Shown here: positions 51,801 to 60,851 of the stretch, piece by piece
Numbering within the stretch: the first letter of the stretch is position 1
How the letters are laid out: every line of letters starts with the position of its first letter
NCBI GenBank assembly: GCA_016125285.1
Contig: WGMA01000012.1
Location: 62,001-126,000, forward strand
Reading direction: 5' to 3'
Length of the DNA stretch: 64,000 nucleotides
From: Phycisphaera sp.
Lineage (GTDB): Bacteria; Planctomycetota; Phycisphaerae; Phycisphaerales; Zrk34
Notes under the pieces: model-generated
Databases searched by the model: none
Told to the model about the DNA's origin: nothing
What the model saw: only the letters and a program-made list of their open reading frames with translations
Translations under genes and position numbers: made by a program

Positions 51801-54069
51801 CGGCCGCGGGCGCCGGCGCGGGCGTTGGCTGGGGTTGTCCGTTGGCCTTCGCGACGGCGGCGCCGAGGTCGTAGAGCTGCTTGACCTCATCGGCGCTGAG
51901 CCCGCGGTTGTAGATGCGCACGTCGTCGATGTCGCCCTGGAAGTATCGCTCGGAGCCGTCGCCGCGTGCGCCGATGGCCCAGGGCGCGTCGACGGCGACG
52001 GCGCCGGTGGAGTCGTCGCGTTCGGAGAACGGTTCGCCGTTGCGGTAGAGGCGGAACTTCGCGCCGTCGTTGACGCCGACGAGGTGGACCCACCGGCCGA
52101 TGTCCTCGTTGGGCACGTCGCGTTCGGCGCTGGCGCCGTCGTTGCTGCCGACGGCGATGGGCCAGCGGCTGATCATGTATCGGCGTGACTGGATCTTCAG
52201 CGCGAACTCGCCGCGGGGCTCTTCGGCGCGGTGGCCGTGGACGACGATGTTCTGGATGTCGCCGTCGGCGCGTTCGGGCTTGATCCACACCGAGATGGTG
52301 ATGGGGCCGGCGAAGTTGAGCTCGGCGGGTCGGCCGAGTGCGACGTTGTCGAAGCTGCCGTTGAAGTGTCGCGCCTTGCCGATGACGCCGTCGACGGAGG
52401 AGGTGCCGACGTAGATGCCTGGCCGGGCCTTGCCGGTGGCGTCGGTGGCGTTGTCGCCGGCGTCGTCGAGCGTCCAGTGCCCGACGAGCCCGCGCGCGAT
52501 GTCCGGGCCGGCGGGCGCGGTCGGCGTGCTCGGCGTCGGGGTGACGGTCGGCTTGATCGGCGCCGTCGTGTTGGCTGACGTGCTCGGCGTCGGCGTGGTG
52601 GGCGGCGCGGGGATGACCCGGGTGGGCGTGTGCGCGGTGGTGTCGGTGTCGGGCTTGGTCGCGGACTTGTTGCGGTTACCGAGCACGAACATGAGGACGA
52701 GCAGCACGACGATCGCGACCGCGATGCCGCCGACGACCAGCAGCAGCGGTGAGCCGCGGCGCGCCGGCGCGGTCGCGCCCGTGCGCGCCGAGCCGGTGTG
52801 GCCGCTGTGCGTGCCGTGACCCGCGTGCCCGCCGCGCGTGCGGTGTGGGGCGGACGGTGACGGCGCGGGCGGCGCATCGGGACGCCGCGGCGCACCGGCG
52901 GCGACGAGCCCTTCGTCGTTGCGCACCTCGGCCGCGGCGGCGAGTCCGGTCACCGACGACATCGTCGCCGCCGCCATGTCCGCCAGCGGGTCGAGCGACC
53001 CGGCCATCTGCTCCAGCGCCGAAGGATCGTCCGATCGACCGCCGCGCGTCGTCTCCGCAGGCTCGGCGCCGTAAGGGTCCTCCGGCCGCTCGCCGGTCGG
53101 CGCGCTGTGCTGCGCCTCGACCTCCGCGGCGACCGCGTCGCGCGCCGCCTTCAACGCCGTGACCAGGTCGTCGTACGTCTCGTAACGCGCCGTCGGACGC
53201 TGCTGCATCATCTGCTCGATGATGTCGGCCGTCAGCGGATTCACCTGCCGGAATTTCTGGATGTTCGGCGGCGGCTCCTTGATGCGCTTCTTGACGATCT
53301 GCCCCGTGTTCTCGCCGTCGAACGGAGGCCGGCCCGTCAGCAGGTGAAACATCGACGCGCCGAGGCTGTACATGTCGCTCTTGAAATCGCCCTGCCGCCC
53401 CACCGCCACCTCCGGCGCGATGTAGTACGGCGTGCCCACCACCGTGCCCTCCGCGCGACCCGACGCCGAGTACATCGCCGCGCCGAAATCGATCAGCTTC
53501 GGCACGCCCGCGCTGTCCAGCAGGATGTTGCTCGGCTTGACGTCCATGTGCACGAGCCCGGCCTTGTTCGCTTCGTTCAGCCCCTCCGCCACCGTGATCA
53601 CCAGCTCGAGGATGTCCAGCTCCTCGGCCCGACCGGGCGGGATGCTGCGCAGGAACTTCTTCTCCGCCGTGCCGCCCGTCACCAGCTCCATCACGATGTA
53701 GTGCTGACCCTTGTACTCGCCGATCGTGTGGATCTGCACGATGCCCCGGTGGTTCAGCCGCGCCAGCGCACGCGCCTCGCGCACGCACTCGTCGGCGACC
53801 TCCTCCTGCTTCTCGTCGTCGGCCGCGAGCACCTTCAGCGCCACCTGGCGATGCAGCTTGTCGTCCAGCGCCTTGAACACCGTCCCCGACGAGCCCTTGC
53901 CGATCACGTCGATCAGCAGGTAGTCGTCGATCAACGCCGGCACCTTCACGTCGTGACCGCACTTCGGGCACGGCGTGACCGACAGCGGCGCCAGCTTCGA
54001 CGGGTCAATCTCCTGACCACACCGGCCGCAGTTAAGCTGCTTGATCTTCTTGGCCTGAAATGACGGCAT
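48895..54069 (-). CDS. Receptor-like Ser/Thr protein kinase with LamG, PA14 (x2) and malectin domains
   Basis: 1724 aa. Cytoplasmic part: N-terminal zinc ribbon (C14, C17, C34, C37), then a Hanks-type kinase: G-loop GKGSSGTV, K79 in VALKV, catalytic D176 in HMDVKPSN (Met instead of the usual Arg before Asp), DFG 194-196, APE 218-220. A Ser/Thr/Ala-rich juxtamembrane stretch leads to one membrane helix (about 441-463, LLLVVGGIAVAIVVLLVLMF). Outside: Thr/Pro-rich linker, LamG (about 525-740), an unknown domain (about 770-980), two PA14 domains (about 1026-1176 and 1200-1356), a linker, and a C-terminal malectin domain (about 1573-1724; LFVNCAGAEYIEPNGT, RLVFAELHKDPGQRVFDVDV). It probably senses glycans at the envelope and signals by phosphorylation; targets unknown. 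Alone in its unit. Confidence 0.9.
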   Translation of the reverse strand: MPSFQAKKIKQLNCGRCGQEIDPSKLAPLSVTPCPKCGHDVKVPALIDDYLLIDVIGKGSSGTVFKALDDKLHRQVALKVLAADDEKQEEVADECVREARALARLNHRGIVQIHTIGEYKGQHYIVMELVTGGTAEKKFLRSIPPGRAEELDILELVITVAEGLNEANKAGLVHMDVKPSNILLDSAGVPKLIDFGAAMYSASGRAEGTVVGTPYYIAPEVAVGRQGDFKSDMYSLGASMFHLLTGRPPFDGENTGQIVKKRIKEPPPNIQKFRQVNPLTADIIEQMMQQRPTARYETYDDLVTALKAARDAVAAEVEAQHSAPTGERPEDPYGAEPAETTRGGRSDDPSALEQMAGSLDPLADMAAATMSSVTGLAAAAEVRNDEGLVAAGAPRRPDAPPAPSPSAPHRTRGGHAGHGTHSGHTGSARTGATAPARRGSPLLLVVGGIAVAIVVLLVLMFVLGNRNKSATKPDTDTTAHTPTRVIPAPPTTPTPSTSANTTAPIKPTVTPTPSTPTAPAGPDIARGLVGHWTLDDAGDNATDATGKARPGIYVGTSSVDGVIGKARHFNGSFDNVALGRPAELNFAGPITISVWIKPERADGDIQNIVVHGHRAEEPRGEFALKIQSRRYMISRWPIAVGSNDGASAERDVPNEDIGRWVHLVGVNDGAKFRLYRNGEPFSERDDSTGAVAVDAPWAIGARGDGSERYFQGDIDDVRIYNRGLSADEVKQLYDLGAAVAKANGQPQPTPAPAPAAAPDAKIPSKIAAVAPALQLDFGDCDGSSAYGPAHQEGVLGKDHAAWNHVAGSDVTTGLVLSNNTDAAGLTLTLGVADTAAHRIDWNAKSFAAKSGSCPEGFQNNDVAKDYLRTEVAGGLAVRIDGLSAGAYAVYAMAENTFKHANESGNGAYDVWIGAADANAASYERFDHTHLNNLSVDGYAYLDNYPRPTIRLAAGQSLIIVSEQTAEAESKNQGLLNLVQIVKTEGDGSLIAKLATPTPAPTPTPTTPTPATTPVADLNRDARGTITLERWDNVPGGGSVNDDILTKGVLNRKPDASTLAATFEAPRNFADNYAQRMHGYIYPPVTGAYTFYLSSDDGAQLSLSTDDTPANAAVIAERPGAGSWDDWSVQSKPIQLQAGKRYYISALHKEGNGGDHLRVGWTLPDGRDQRPIPGEFLSPAGDFKRPVAQYHPLQHGVILRELWQGVGGGDRGAATNAIAQRPFPDSFDYIDNLYVGDIGDNYVQRFRGYVTAPATGAYRFWLTSDDQSDLMLSTDEDPANLRRIAGRDGADGDNAWPEDGASADVDLVAGERYYFEVVHKEGGGLSHLGLGWTLPGGKIEQPIAPAHLSPAVPRGYSEPLLYALMFQRLKPDTLVSAGGADLSPDNEGAILAEGKNAPGDLYTVTFPVDWKQPITALELEIMTHPSLPAPRHGPGRGPGGALAISEITLAVAPRNDPTNLTPIRLRDAETPYKETDRYGAANLIDDNDKTPWLARRPDAVGRNHLIRLIPAEPIDHHNGLLVLQIHNELAYSLGCFALRATTAETPPPFKPEDAAATVAGADTKTTPAGAPAATTPTDAGPYKLFVNCAGAEYIEPNGTVWKADQDFRDGSWGRVGGGDADHNDVDNPLLKRYRKDMQAYRFTVPNGRYKVRLVFAELHKDPGQRVFDVDVEGKAFKNIDIARAKGIFKPLTIDVSVDVTDGVLDIKFKKILDEPFISGISVESE

Positions 54070-54401
54070 CTCTCACCGATGCTCCTACCACCGAAACTCC
54101 CCCAACACCACGACAACCCTTTTAGACGTGTTCAGCGGGCTGCCCGTTCACGACGTGCAAGCCCTATTGTACTGATACGCCGGGTGTCGTGGAAATGTTT
54201 TCCCGAGCACGTGCCCCGATTGGGGATCGAGGATTGTAAGTCATCCCGGTCCGTCCAGCCATCCCGCAAGCGGGCGGCCCGCGTTCGCCGGGCCCCGAGG
54301 CCCCCGCGATCCGGCACGCTGCGGCAACCCGTCCCATCGCTCGGCATCCGGCGTGAATCCACCGAGGCGGATCGCCCGCGTCAGCGCCGCAGCAACGCCG
54401 G
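54070..54401. other. Gene-free intergenic stretch
   Basis: Lies upstream of the kinase gene and downstream of the DUF1501 gene. It holds a possible minus-strand -10 box (TACAAT as the complement at 54166-54171) about 95 bases before the kinase start, which may be its promoter. I see no gene, hairpin terminator or repeat worth naming in the remainder. Confidence 0.5.
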
Positions 54402-55886
54402 TCACGCCAGGATCTCTTCGATCAGATTCCCGTGCACGTCGGTCAGGCGGCGGTCGAGACCGTTGTAGTAGCGCGTCACGCGGGTGTGCTCGAGGCCGAG
54501 CAGGTGCAGCGCGGTGGCGTAGAAGTCCCACACGGTCGTCGGGTTGACCTCGGCGCGGCGGCCGAACGCGTCCGTCGCGCCGTAGCTCGTGCCGCCCTTC
54601 ACGCCCGCGCCGAGCATCCAGCACGTGAACCCGTCGGGGTTGTGGTCGCGACCGGCGGTGCCCGCCTGGTGCGTGGGCATGCGGCCAAACTCCGTGGTCC
54701 ACAGCACCAGCGTGTCGTCCAGCATGCCGCGCTGCCTGAGGTCCGCGATCAGCGCCGCGGTGGGCTGATCGAAGATCGGGCAGTGGCGGTCGTAGTCGGC
54801 CTTGAGCGTCTTGTGCGCGTCCCAGTTCAGCAGCCCGTCGACGCCCGACGCGCGCGACGCGCAGTACAGGTTGACGTAGCGCACGCCGCGCTCGAGCAGC
54901 CGACGCGCCAGCAGGCAGTTCCGCGCGTACGCGGCCTTGAGCTTGTTCGGATCGTCGATGCCGTACATCGACTTCGTCGCCTCGGACTCGCCGCTGATGT
55001 CCATCACCTCGGGCGCCGACAGCTGCATGCGCGCCGCCAGCTCGTACGCCGCCATGCGCGCGTGCAGGTCGGAGTTGCCGGGGTGCGCCTCGGCGTGACG
55101 CTCGTTGAGCGCGTCGAGGAAGCTCCGCGTGTCCGCCTCCTCGCCCTTCGACACGTCGGCCGGTCGCTGCAGGTTGCGCACCGGCTGGTGCGCCGCCATC
55201 ACGATTGCCTGGTGCCGCGCGGGCAGGAAGCCGTTCGACCAGTTCGCCTTGCCGTTCGGCGGCTCACCGCGGATGTCGGGGATCGCCACGAACGTCGGCA
55301 GGTTGTCGTTCGACGAGCCCAGCGCGTAGCTGAGCCACGCGCCCGCCGCGGGGAAGCCCTCGATGTCGTGGCCGGTGTTCATGAAGATGCAGCCGGGCCC
55401 GTGCGTGTTGCTCTTGCTCTGCATCGAGTGCACGAACGCGATGTCGTCGACGTGCTGCGCCATGAACGGCAGCCGCGTGGTGAACATCTTGCCGCACCGG
55501 CCCGCGGGCTTGAACTTCCACGGGCTCTGCATCAGCGCGCCGTTCTTGCCCTGGAACGACACGAAGTTCTCCTCACCGGGCAGCGGTTGGCCGTGACGCT
55601 TCTCGAGCTCGGGCTTGTGCTCCCACAGGTCGATGTGCGACGCGGCGCCGGGACAGAACACCTGCAGCACACGCTTGGCCTTCGGCTCGTAGTGCGCGCC
55701 GAGCTGATGCGCCGCGTGATTGCGCGACGGACGCGCCGACGGCGCGGTCGCCGCGGCCAGCTCACGGCTCAGCAGGTGCACGAGGCCCATGCCCGTCATC
55801 GCCGTCGGCACGCTGCTGAGCAACGAGCGGCGGGACAACAGCGTGTCCAACGATGCGACGGTGCGGCTGTAATTCGATCGTGGCAT
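54402..55886 (-). CDS. DUF1501 protein (exported, alkaline-phosphatase-like fold)
   Basis: 494 aa. The N-terminus SRRSLLSSVPTAMTGMGLVH is an export signal of the planctomycete twin-arginine-like kind. DUF1501 signatures: RVLQVFCPGAASHIDLWEHK, PWKFKPAGRCGKM, FVHSMQSKSNTHGPGCIFMN, and LWTTEFGRMPTHQAGTAGRD then HNPDGFTCWMLGAGVKGG. The family has a phosphatase/sulfatase-like metal site and is nearly always encoded beside a DUF1549/DUF1553 cytochrome protein, as here (13 bases downstream of it). Biochemical role is unknown. Confidence 0.9.
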   Translation of the reverse strand: MPRSNYSRTVASLDTLLSRRSLLSSVPTAMTGMGLVHLLSRELAAATAPSARPSRNHAAHQLGAHYEPKAKRVLQVFCPGAASHIDLWEHKPELEKRHGQPLPGEENFVSFQGKNGALMQSPWKFKPAGRCGKMFTTRLPFMAQHVDDIAFVHSMQSKSNTHGPGCIFMNTGHDIEGFPAAGAWLSYALGSSNDNLPTFVAIPDIRGEPPNGKANWSNGFLPARHQAIVMAAHQPVRNLQRPADVSKGEEADTRSFLDALNERHAEAHPGNSDLHARMAAYELAARMQLSAPEVMDISGESEATKSMYGIDDPNKLKAAYARNCLLARRLLERGVRYVNLYCASRASGVDGLLNWDAHKTLKADYDRHCPIFDQPTAALIADLRQRGMLDDTLVLWTTEFGRMPTHQAGTAGRDHNPDGFTCWMLGAGVKGGTSYGATDAFGRRAEVNPTTVWDFYATALHLLGLEHTRVTRYYNGLDRRLTDVHGNLIEEILA

Positions 55887-55899
55887 GTCGTTCCCTCGA

Positions 55900-58809
55900 T
55901 CAGTTGATGTAGATCAGCTCGTTGCTGTTGAGCAGTGCGCGGCACAGGGCGCGCAGGCCGTGCTGGGTGATGAGTCGTTGCGCGGCGTCGGCCTCGTCGG
56001 CGGACGGCTCGCGTGCGAACGCCAGCAGGAACGCGCGACGCACCTGCGACGCGGCGTCTTTGCCCGCCTCACGCTGCAGACGCTCGGCCAGCGCGCCTGC
56101 CATGTCCATCGTGAAGTTGTGATTCAGCATCGTCAGCGCCTGCAGCGGCGTGGTGGTCGCCGAGCGTCGCGGCGCGGCGAACGCGGGGTCGGGGCAGTCG
56201 AAGTCCGTCATCACGTCCACCCGCTGCGCCCGCGCGTTCTGGTGATACACCGCACGCCGATATGTCTCCGGCCCGAACCTGTCGAGCGGCACGTACGTCG
56301 CGACGTTGTCCTGCTGATACTCGTACAGCCGGAAGCCCGGCCCGCCCATCCGCGTGTCGAGCTTCCCGGCGATGGCCAGCTCGCTGTCGCGGATCTCCTC
56401 GCCGCTGAGTCGTCGCGGCGGGAAACGCCACAGCAGCCGCGCGTCGCTGTCGACCTGCGCCGCGTCGTCGCGGAACGCCGAGGATTGGCGGTACGTCTGC
56501 GACGTGACGATGAGTCGATGCAGCGGCTTGAGCTGCCAGCCGCTGGCGTGCAGCTGACGCGCGAGCCAGTCGAGCAGCTCGGGGTGCGTCGGCCGACCGC
56601 CCATGTAGCCGAAGTCGCTCGGCGTCGACTGGATGCCCGTGCCGAAGTGCCAGTGCCAAAGCCGGTTCGCCAGCACGCGCGGCGTGAGCGGGTTGTCGTC
56701 GGCCACGATCCACTCCGCCAGCGCCATGCGCCGCTGCGACTCCGGCGCCTTGTCGTCGAGCGTGTAAGGCTTGGCGACGTCCATCAGCGTCGACGGGCTC
56801 GCGGCGTGCACCGCGTCGCCGGGCCGCTGCGGGCTGCCGCCGACAAAGATGTTGAACGGTCCCGGCGCGGCGCGGAACTGCCCCACCCACCAGCTCGGCG
56901 GCGAAGGGACCTTCGCGATCTGCGCCTGCACGTCACGCTTCTCGGCGGCGATCTTCGCGAGCCGCTTCTGTTCGTCGGGCGTGATCGTCGCGTCGCGCAG
57001 CCGTTGCTTCGCGTGCGCCGCGCTCGGCGGCTTGCGGTCCGACGAGTCGGCGACGGTCGTCCACGTCTTGCCGTCGAGCGAGACGTCGATGTGGTAGTCG
57101 CCGACGAAGCGCGTCTTGACGTGCGTCTTCGGCAGGTCGTGGATGCGATCGCTGGAGAACACGACGCGGTCGACGCGCTGCGTGTCGGCGAGCGTGATGG
57201 TGAGCGTCGGCTCGGTGGAGATCCAGCGTGCGCCGAACCGGCCGTCGATCGCGTTCTTCGCGGCGTAGGCGTCGGCGAAGTCGGGCGCGACGCGGCTGGC
57301 GCCCTCGGCCTTTGCGCCGTTGCTGGCGAGCGCGACGTTGCGCGTCGCCTCGCCCGCGGTCCAGACCTCGAACTCGTCGATGCCGAAGCCGGCCCTCGCG
57401 TTGGGCTGATCGTCGCGCGACTCGGCGACGAGCCGCACGTAGCGCGCGTCCACCGCGTCGAAGCGCTCCTCCGTGCCGTAGCGATCGACCGGCGGGCGCG
57501 TCCACCTCGCGGTCGCCTCGGCCTCGCGCTGCTTCGCGTTCTGCGCGATGGACTTGTCGAGCGCGGCCTTCGCGGCGTCGAGCTCCTTGAGGCGCGCGTT
57601 GAGCGGCGCGAGCGCTTCGGCGCGTTGCTTCAGCTCGTCCGGCGTCGCGACGTCGCGCGAGCCGTGGTATACGCCCGCGAACGTCGCGCACAGCGCGTAG
57701 TAGTCGGCCTGCATGATCGGGTCGAACTTGTGGTTGTGACACCGCGCGCACCCGACCGTCAGGCCGAGGAACGCCTCGGCGGTCGTGCGCACGATCTCGT
57801 CGATCGTGTTCGCGCGGATCTGCGCCTTCTGCACGGGGTCCTGGTTGCCGACGTTGTCGTAAGGACCGCACACGAGGAACGCCGTGCCGACCGCGACGTC
57901 GACGTTGTCGCCGTCGATCACGTCACCGGCGAGCTGCTCACGCACGAAGCGGTCGAACGGCTTGTCGTCGTTGAACGAGCGGATGACGTAGTCGCGGTAC
58001 GGCCAGAGGTTGTCGATGATCACGTTGCGCTCGAAGCCGTTCGACTCGCCGAAGCGCGCCACGTCGAGCCAGTGACGGCCCCACCGCTCGCCGTAGTGCG
58101 GCGAGGCGAGCAGGCGATCGACGAGCTTCGCGTACGCGTCGGGCGACTTGTCGGCGACGAATGCCTCGACCTCCTCCGGCGTCGGCGGCAGGCCGATCAG
58201 GTCGTAGGTGACGCGCCGGATCAGCGTGCGCCGGTCGGCGGGCGCGTTCGGCGTGAGGTGCTGCTCGGCGAGCTTCGCGTAGATGAATTTGTCGATGGGG
58301 TTGCGCGTCCACGCCTCGGGCGCGCCGGGCGTCGTGGGCGGCTCGGCGTCGGACAGCGGCTGGAGTGACCACCACGTGCGGTCCGCCTTCGCCCTCTCGC
58401 GCACGACGACGCCGTCCGGCCAGGCCGCCCCGCTCGTGATCCACGCACGCAGCTTCGCGATCGCGTCGGCGGGCAGCGTGTCGCCCTTCTTGGGCATCTT
58501 CGCCTTGCCGTCGGCGCCGGGCGTGATCATCTTGATCAGGTGCGACGCGTCGGCGTCGCCCGGCTGGATCGCCGCGCCGTCCTCGCCGCCCTTCAGCACG
58601 TCCGCCCGCGTCGCCAGCGACAGCTCGCCCTTCGCGTTACCCGGCATGTGACACTTGATGCAGTGGGCCTCGAGCACCGGCTGAACGCCACGTTTGAAAT
58701 CGACGGCGTCGTCGCCGCGGACGCTGACAGTGCTGATGGCCAGTGTGAGGGCGATCCCGCCGAACCACGCAATCGCCATCCGTGTAGGAACGTTGAATCG
58801 ATCGATCAT
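55900..58809 (-). CDS. PSCyt1-DUF1549-DUF1553 cytochrome c protein with a discoidin-like insert
   Basis: 969 aa. Signal peptide IAWFGGIALTLAISTVSVRG. The planctomycete cytochrome c domain carries one haem site, CIKCHMPGNAKGEL, near residue 50. DUF1549 follows (RNPIDKFIYAKLAEQHLTPN, LADPSHYGERWGRHWLDVAR-like region) and DUF1553 forms the C-terminal third (NPLTPRVLANRLWHWHFGTG, DFDCPDPAFAAPRRSATTTP). Between them, about 470-620, lies a discoidin/F5-8C-like domain (ARYVRLVAESRDDQPNARAG, DYHIDVSLDGKTWTTVADSS). First gene of a two-gene unit with DUF1501. A periplasmic redox and carbohydrate-linked role is inferred. Confidence 0.88.
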   Translation of the reverse strand: MIDRFNVPTRMAIAWFGGIALTLAISTVSVRGDDAVDFKRGVQPVLEAHCIKCHMPGNAKGELSLATRADVLKGGEDGAAIQPGDADASHLIKMITPGADGKAKMPKKGDTLPADAIAKLRAWITSGAAWPDGVVVRERAKADRTWWSLQPLSDAEPPTTPGAPEAWTRNPIDKFIYAKLAEQHLTPNAPADRRTLIRRVTYDLIGLPPTPEEVEAFVADKSPDAYAKLVDRLLASPHYGERWGRHWLDVARFGESNGFERNVIIDNLWPYRDYVIRSFNDDKPFDRFVREQLAGDVIDGDNVDVAVGTAFLVCGPYDNVGNQDPVQKAQIRANTIDEIVRTTAEAFLGLTVGCARCHNHKFDPIMQADYYALCATFAGVYHGSRDVATPDELKQRAEALAPLNARLKELDAAKAALDKSIAQNAKQREAEATARWTRPPVDRYGTEERFDAVDARYVRLVAESRDDQPNARAGFGIDEFEVWTAGEATRNVALASNGAKAEGASRVAPDFADAYAAKNAIDGRFGARWISTEPTLTITLADTQRVDRVVFSSDRIHDLPKTHVKTRFVGDYHIDVSLDGKTWTTVADSSDRKPPSAAHAKQRLRDATITPDEQKRLAKIAAEKRDVQAQIAKVPSPPSWWVGQFRAAPGPFNIFVGGSPQRPGDAVHAASPSTLMDVAKPYTLDDKAPESQRRMALAEWIVADDNPLTPRVLANRLWHWHFGTGIQSTPSDFGYMGGRPTHPELLDWLARQLHASGWQLKPLHRLIVTSQTYRQSSAFRDDAAQVDSDARLLWRFPPRRLSGEEIRDSELAIAGKLDTRMGGPGFRLYEYQQDNVATYVPLDRFGPETYRRAVYHQNARAQRVDVMTDFDCPDPAFAAPRRSATTTPLQALTMLNHNFTMDMAGALAERLQREAGKDAASQVRRAFLLAFAREPSADEADAAQRLITQHGLRALCRALLNSNELIYIN

Positions 58810-58934
58810 GTCGCTCGCTCGGCTATGATGGTTCGGCGACGCCGGGCCCAACGTCGCGGCATGATACGCAAGGCATCACTGGCGATATGAGATAGCGTAT
58901 ATCCGGCCAGTCCAACCTACGGGAAAAAAAGTCC

Positions 58935-60392
58935 ATGATTCAACCCGTTCGACCCCGACATCGTACCGCGCGACGCGCGTGCCTGGCCTGTTTTGTGGTG
59001 ATTTTTGCGGCGGTTCTGAGCCCCGCCCGCGCCGCGGATAAGCCGCTCAACTTCGTCCTAATCCTCGTTGATGACATGGGTTGGATGGATCTGAGTTGTC
59101 AGGGGTCGACGTACTACGAGACGCCCAACATCGACAAGCTCGCTTCGCAGGGCATGCGGTTCACCGACGCCTACGCCGCGTGCGCCGTCTGCTCGCCGAC
59201 CCGCGCCGCGGTGTTGACCGGCCGATACCCCGCCCGCATCGGCGTGACCGATTGGATCCGCGCCCGTTTCCAGCGCGGCGGCAAGGTCTACGACGAGAAC
59301 CCCACCGAATACGTCGGCGGTCCCAAGAACAAGCTGCTGTGCCCACCTAACCCGTTCTGGATGGAGCTCGACGAGGTCACCATCGCCGAGGCGCTGAAGC
59401 CCGCGGGCTACGTCTCGCAGCACATCGGCAAGTGGCACCTCGGCGACCCCGGCCACTTCCCGCAGGACCAGGGCTTCGACTTCAACTTCATCGGCTGCGA
59501 CCTCGGCCAGCCGCCCACCTACTACGCGCCTTACCGCGCCAAGTACAACTTCGACCCGGAGATCGAGCCGCTGACCGGCAACGAGTACCTGACCGACCGC
59601 GAAGGCATCGAGGCGGCGAAGTTCATCAAGGCGAACAAGGACAAGCCGTTCTTCCTCTACATGGCGCACTACGCGGTGCACACGCCGATCCAGGGCCGCA
59701 TGGATCTGATGGATCACTACAAGGGCAAGCCCAACGACTCGCCGCAGAAGAACGTGGCGTACGCCACGATGGTGCAGGCCGTGGACGAGGCGTGCAAGCG
59801 CATCACCGATGCGCTCGACGAGGCGGGCGTCGCCGATCACACCGTCGTCATCTTCACGTCCGACAACGGCGGGCTGGTCGGCCCGACCAACAACACGCCG
59901 CTGCGCTCCGGCAAGGGCTACGCCTACGAAGGCGGCATCCGCGAGCCGCTGATCATCCGCTGGCCCGGCGTCGTCAAGCCCGGCACTGTCAGCCACGAGC
60001 CAGTGTGCAGCATCGACTTCCTGCCGACCCTCTGCGAACTCGCGGGCGTCAAGCTCCCCGACCGCCCGATCGACGGCGTGTCGCTCGTCGGGCACCTCCG
60101 CTCCAACGGCACGAAGTCGCTCAACCGCGATGCGCTCTACTGGCACTTCCCGCACTACCGCCACGCGCCCGGGCCGTACTCCATCATCCGCAAGGGCGAC
60201 CTCAAGCTGATCAAGTTCTGGGAGGGTCCGACGTTCGAGCTGTTCAACCTGAAGGACGATCTGGGTGAGGAGCACAACCTCGCGTCGTCGATGCCGGACA
60301 AGGTCAAGGAACTCAACGCGCAGCTGATGCAGCACCTGCACGACGTGGGCGCGAAACTGCCGCGGCCGAACCCGGACTACAAGGGGAAGTGA
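58935..60392 (+). CDS. Exported sulfatase
   Basis: 485 aa. Signal peptide ACLACFVVIFAAVLSPARA. Sulfatase core: NFVLILVDDMGWMDLSCQGS, formylglycine site CAVCSPTRAAVLTGRYPARI (CSPTR), IGKWHLGDPGHFPQDQGFDF, VVIFTSDNGGLVG, RWPGVVKPGTVSHEPVCSID. The layout is that of aryl- or polysaccharide sulfatases (S1 family). A formylglycine-generating enzyme must be encoded elsewhere. AAAGT just before the ATG is a weak ribosome site. It overlaps or abuts the GNAT gene (GTGA at 60389), so the two form an operon. Confidence 0.9.
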   Translation: MIQPVRPRHRTARRACLACFVVIFAAVLSPARAADKPLNFVLILVDDMGWMDLSCQGSTYYETPNIDKLASQGMRFTDAYAACAVCSPTRAAVLTGRYPARIGVTDWIRARFQRGGKVYDENPTEYVGGPKNKLLCPPNPFWMELDEVTIAEALKPAGYVSQHIGKWHLGDPGHFPQDQGFDFNFIGCDLGQPPTYYAPYRAKYNFDPEIEPLTGNEYLTDREGIEAAKFIKANKDKPFFLYMAHYAVHTPIQGRMDLMDHYKGKPNDSPQKNVAYATMVQAVDEACKRITDALDEAGVADHTVVIFTSDNGGLVGPTNNTPLRSGKGYAYEGGIREPLIIRWPGVVKPGTVSHEPVCSIDFLPTLCELAGVKLPDRPIDGVSLVGHLRSNGTKSLNRDALYWHFPHYRHAPGPYSIIRKGDLKLIKFWEGPTFELFNLKDDLGEEHNLASSMPDKVKELNAQLMQHLHDVGAKLPRPNPDYKGK

Positions 60393-60400
60393 ACACACGC

Positions 60401-60838
60401 ATGAGTGACACACGTATCGAAGTGGCCGAGGTGATCGACCCGGAGATCGCCGATGCGCTCTGGCAGGGCTTGTCCGATCACGCGGCGGATCACGACATCA
60501 GCCTCAAGGCGCGCGACGTGCAGTGCGTGTCGCGCGACGCCGACGGCGCGATCGTCGCGGGTCTCACCGGCAACACGCTCGGCGGTTACTTCTACATCGC
60601 TCGTTTATGGACCGCCTCGTCGCACCGCAACACCGGCATCGGCCGCGCGCTGATGGAGGCCGCGGAAAACATCGCGCGCGAGCGCGGCTGCCACACGGTC
60701 TACCTCAACACGTTCGACTTCCAGGCGCGCACGTATTACGAAGGGCTCGATTACGTCGTGTTCGCCGCGCTGCGCGACCATGATCCACGTCTGTGTCGCT
60801 ACTTCATGAAGAAAACGATCGGCGCCACCCCGGCGTGA
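60401..60838 (+). CDS. GNAT-family N-acetyltransferase
   Basis: About 145 aa. The acetyl-CoA-binding motif A is HRNTGIGRALMEAAENIARE, with R/Q-x-x-G-x-G/A in NTGIGRA. It ends with the typical strand FQARTYYEGLDYVVFAALRD. Acetyl acceptor unknown. Start ATG 60401 is preferred; a GTG at 60389 overlapping the sulfatase stop is also possible. Confidence 0.82.
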   Translation: MSDTRIEVAEVIDPEIADALWQGLSDHAADHDISLKARDVQCVSRDADGAIVAGLTGNTLGGYFYIARLWTASSHRNTGIGRALMEAAENIARERGCHTVYLNTFDFQARTYYEGLDYVVFAALRDHDPRLCRYFMKKTIGATPA

Positions 60839-60851
60839 GACTTTGGTTCGG

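Noticed and set aside
48844-52188. Open frame of 1114 codons on the plus strand
   Set aside because: Antisense shadow of the receptor kinase gene; its sequence is Val/Gly/Asp/Arg-rich nonsense typical of GC-rich third positions.
55885-58368. Open frame of 827 codons on the plus strand
   Set aside because: Antisense to the PSCyt1-DUF1549-DUF1553 gene; Arg/Val/Leu repeats without any domain.
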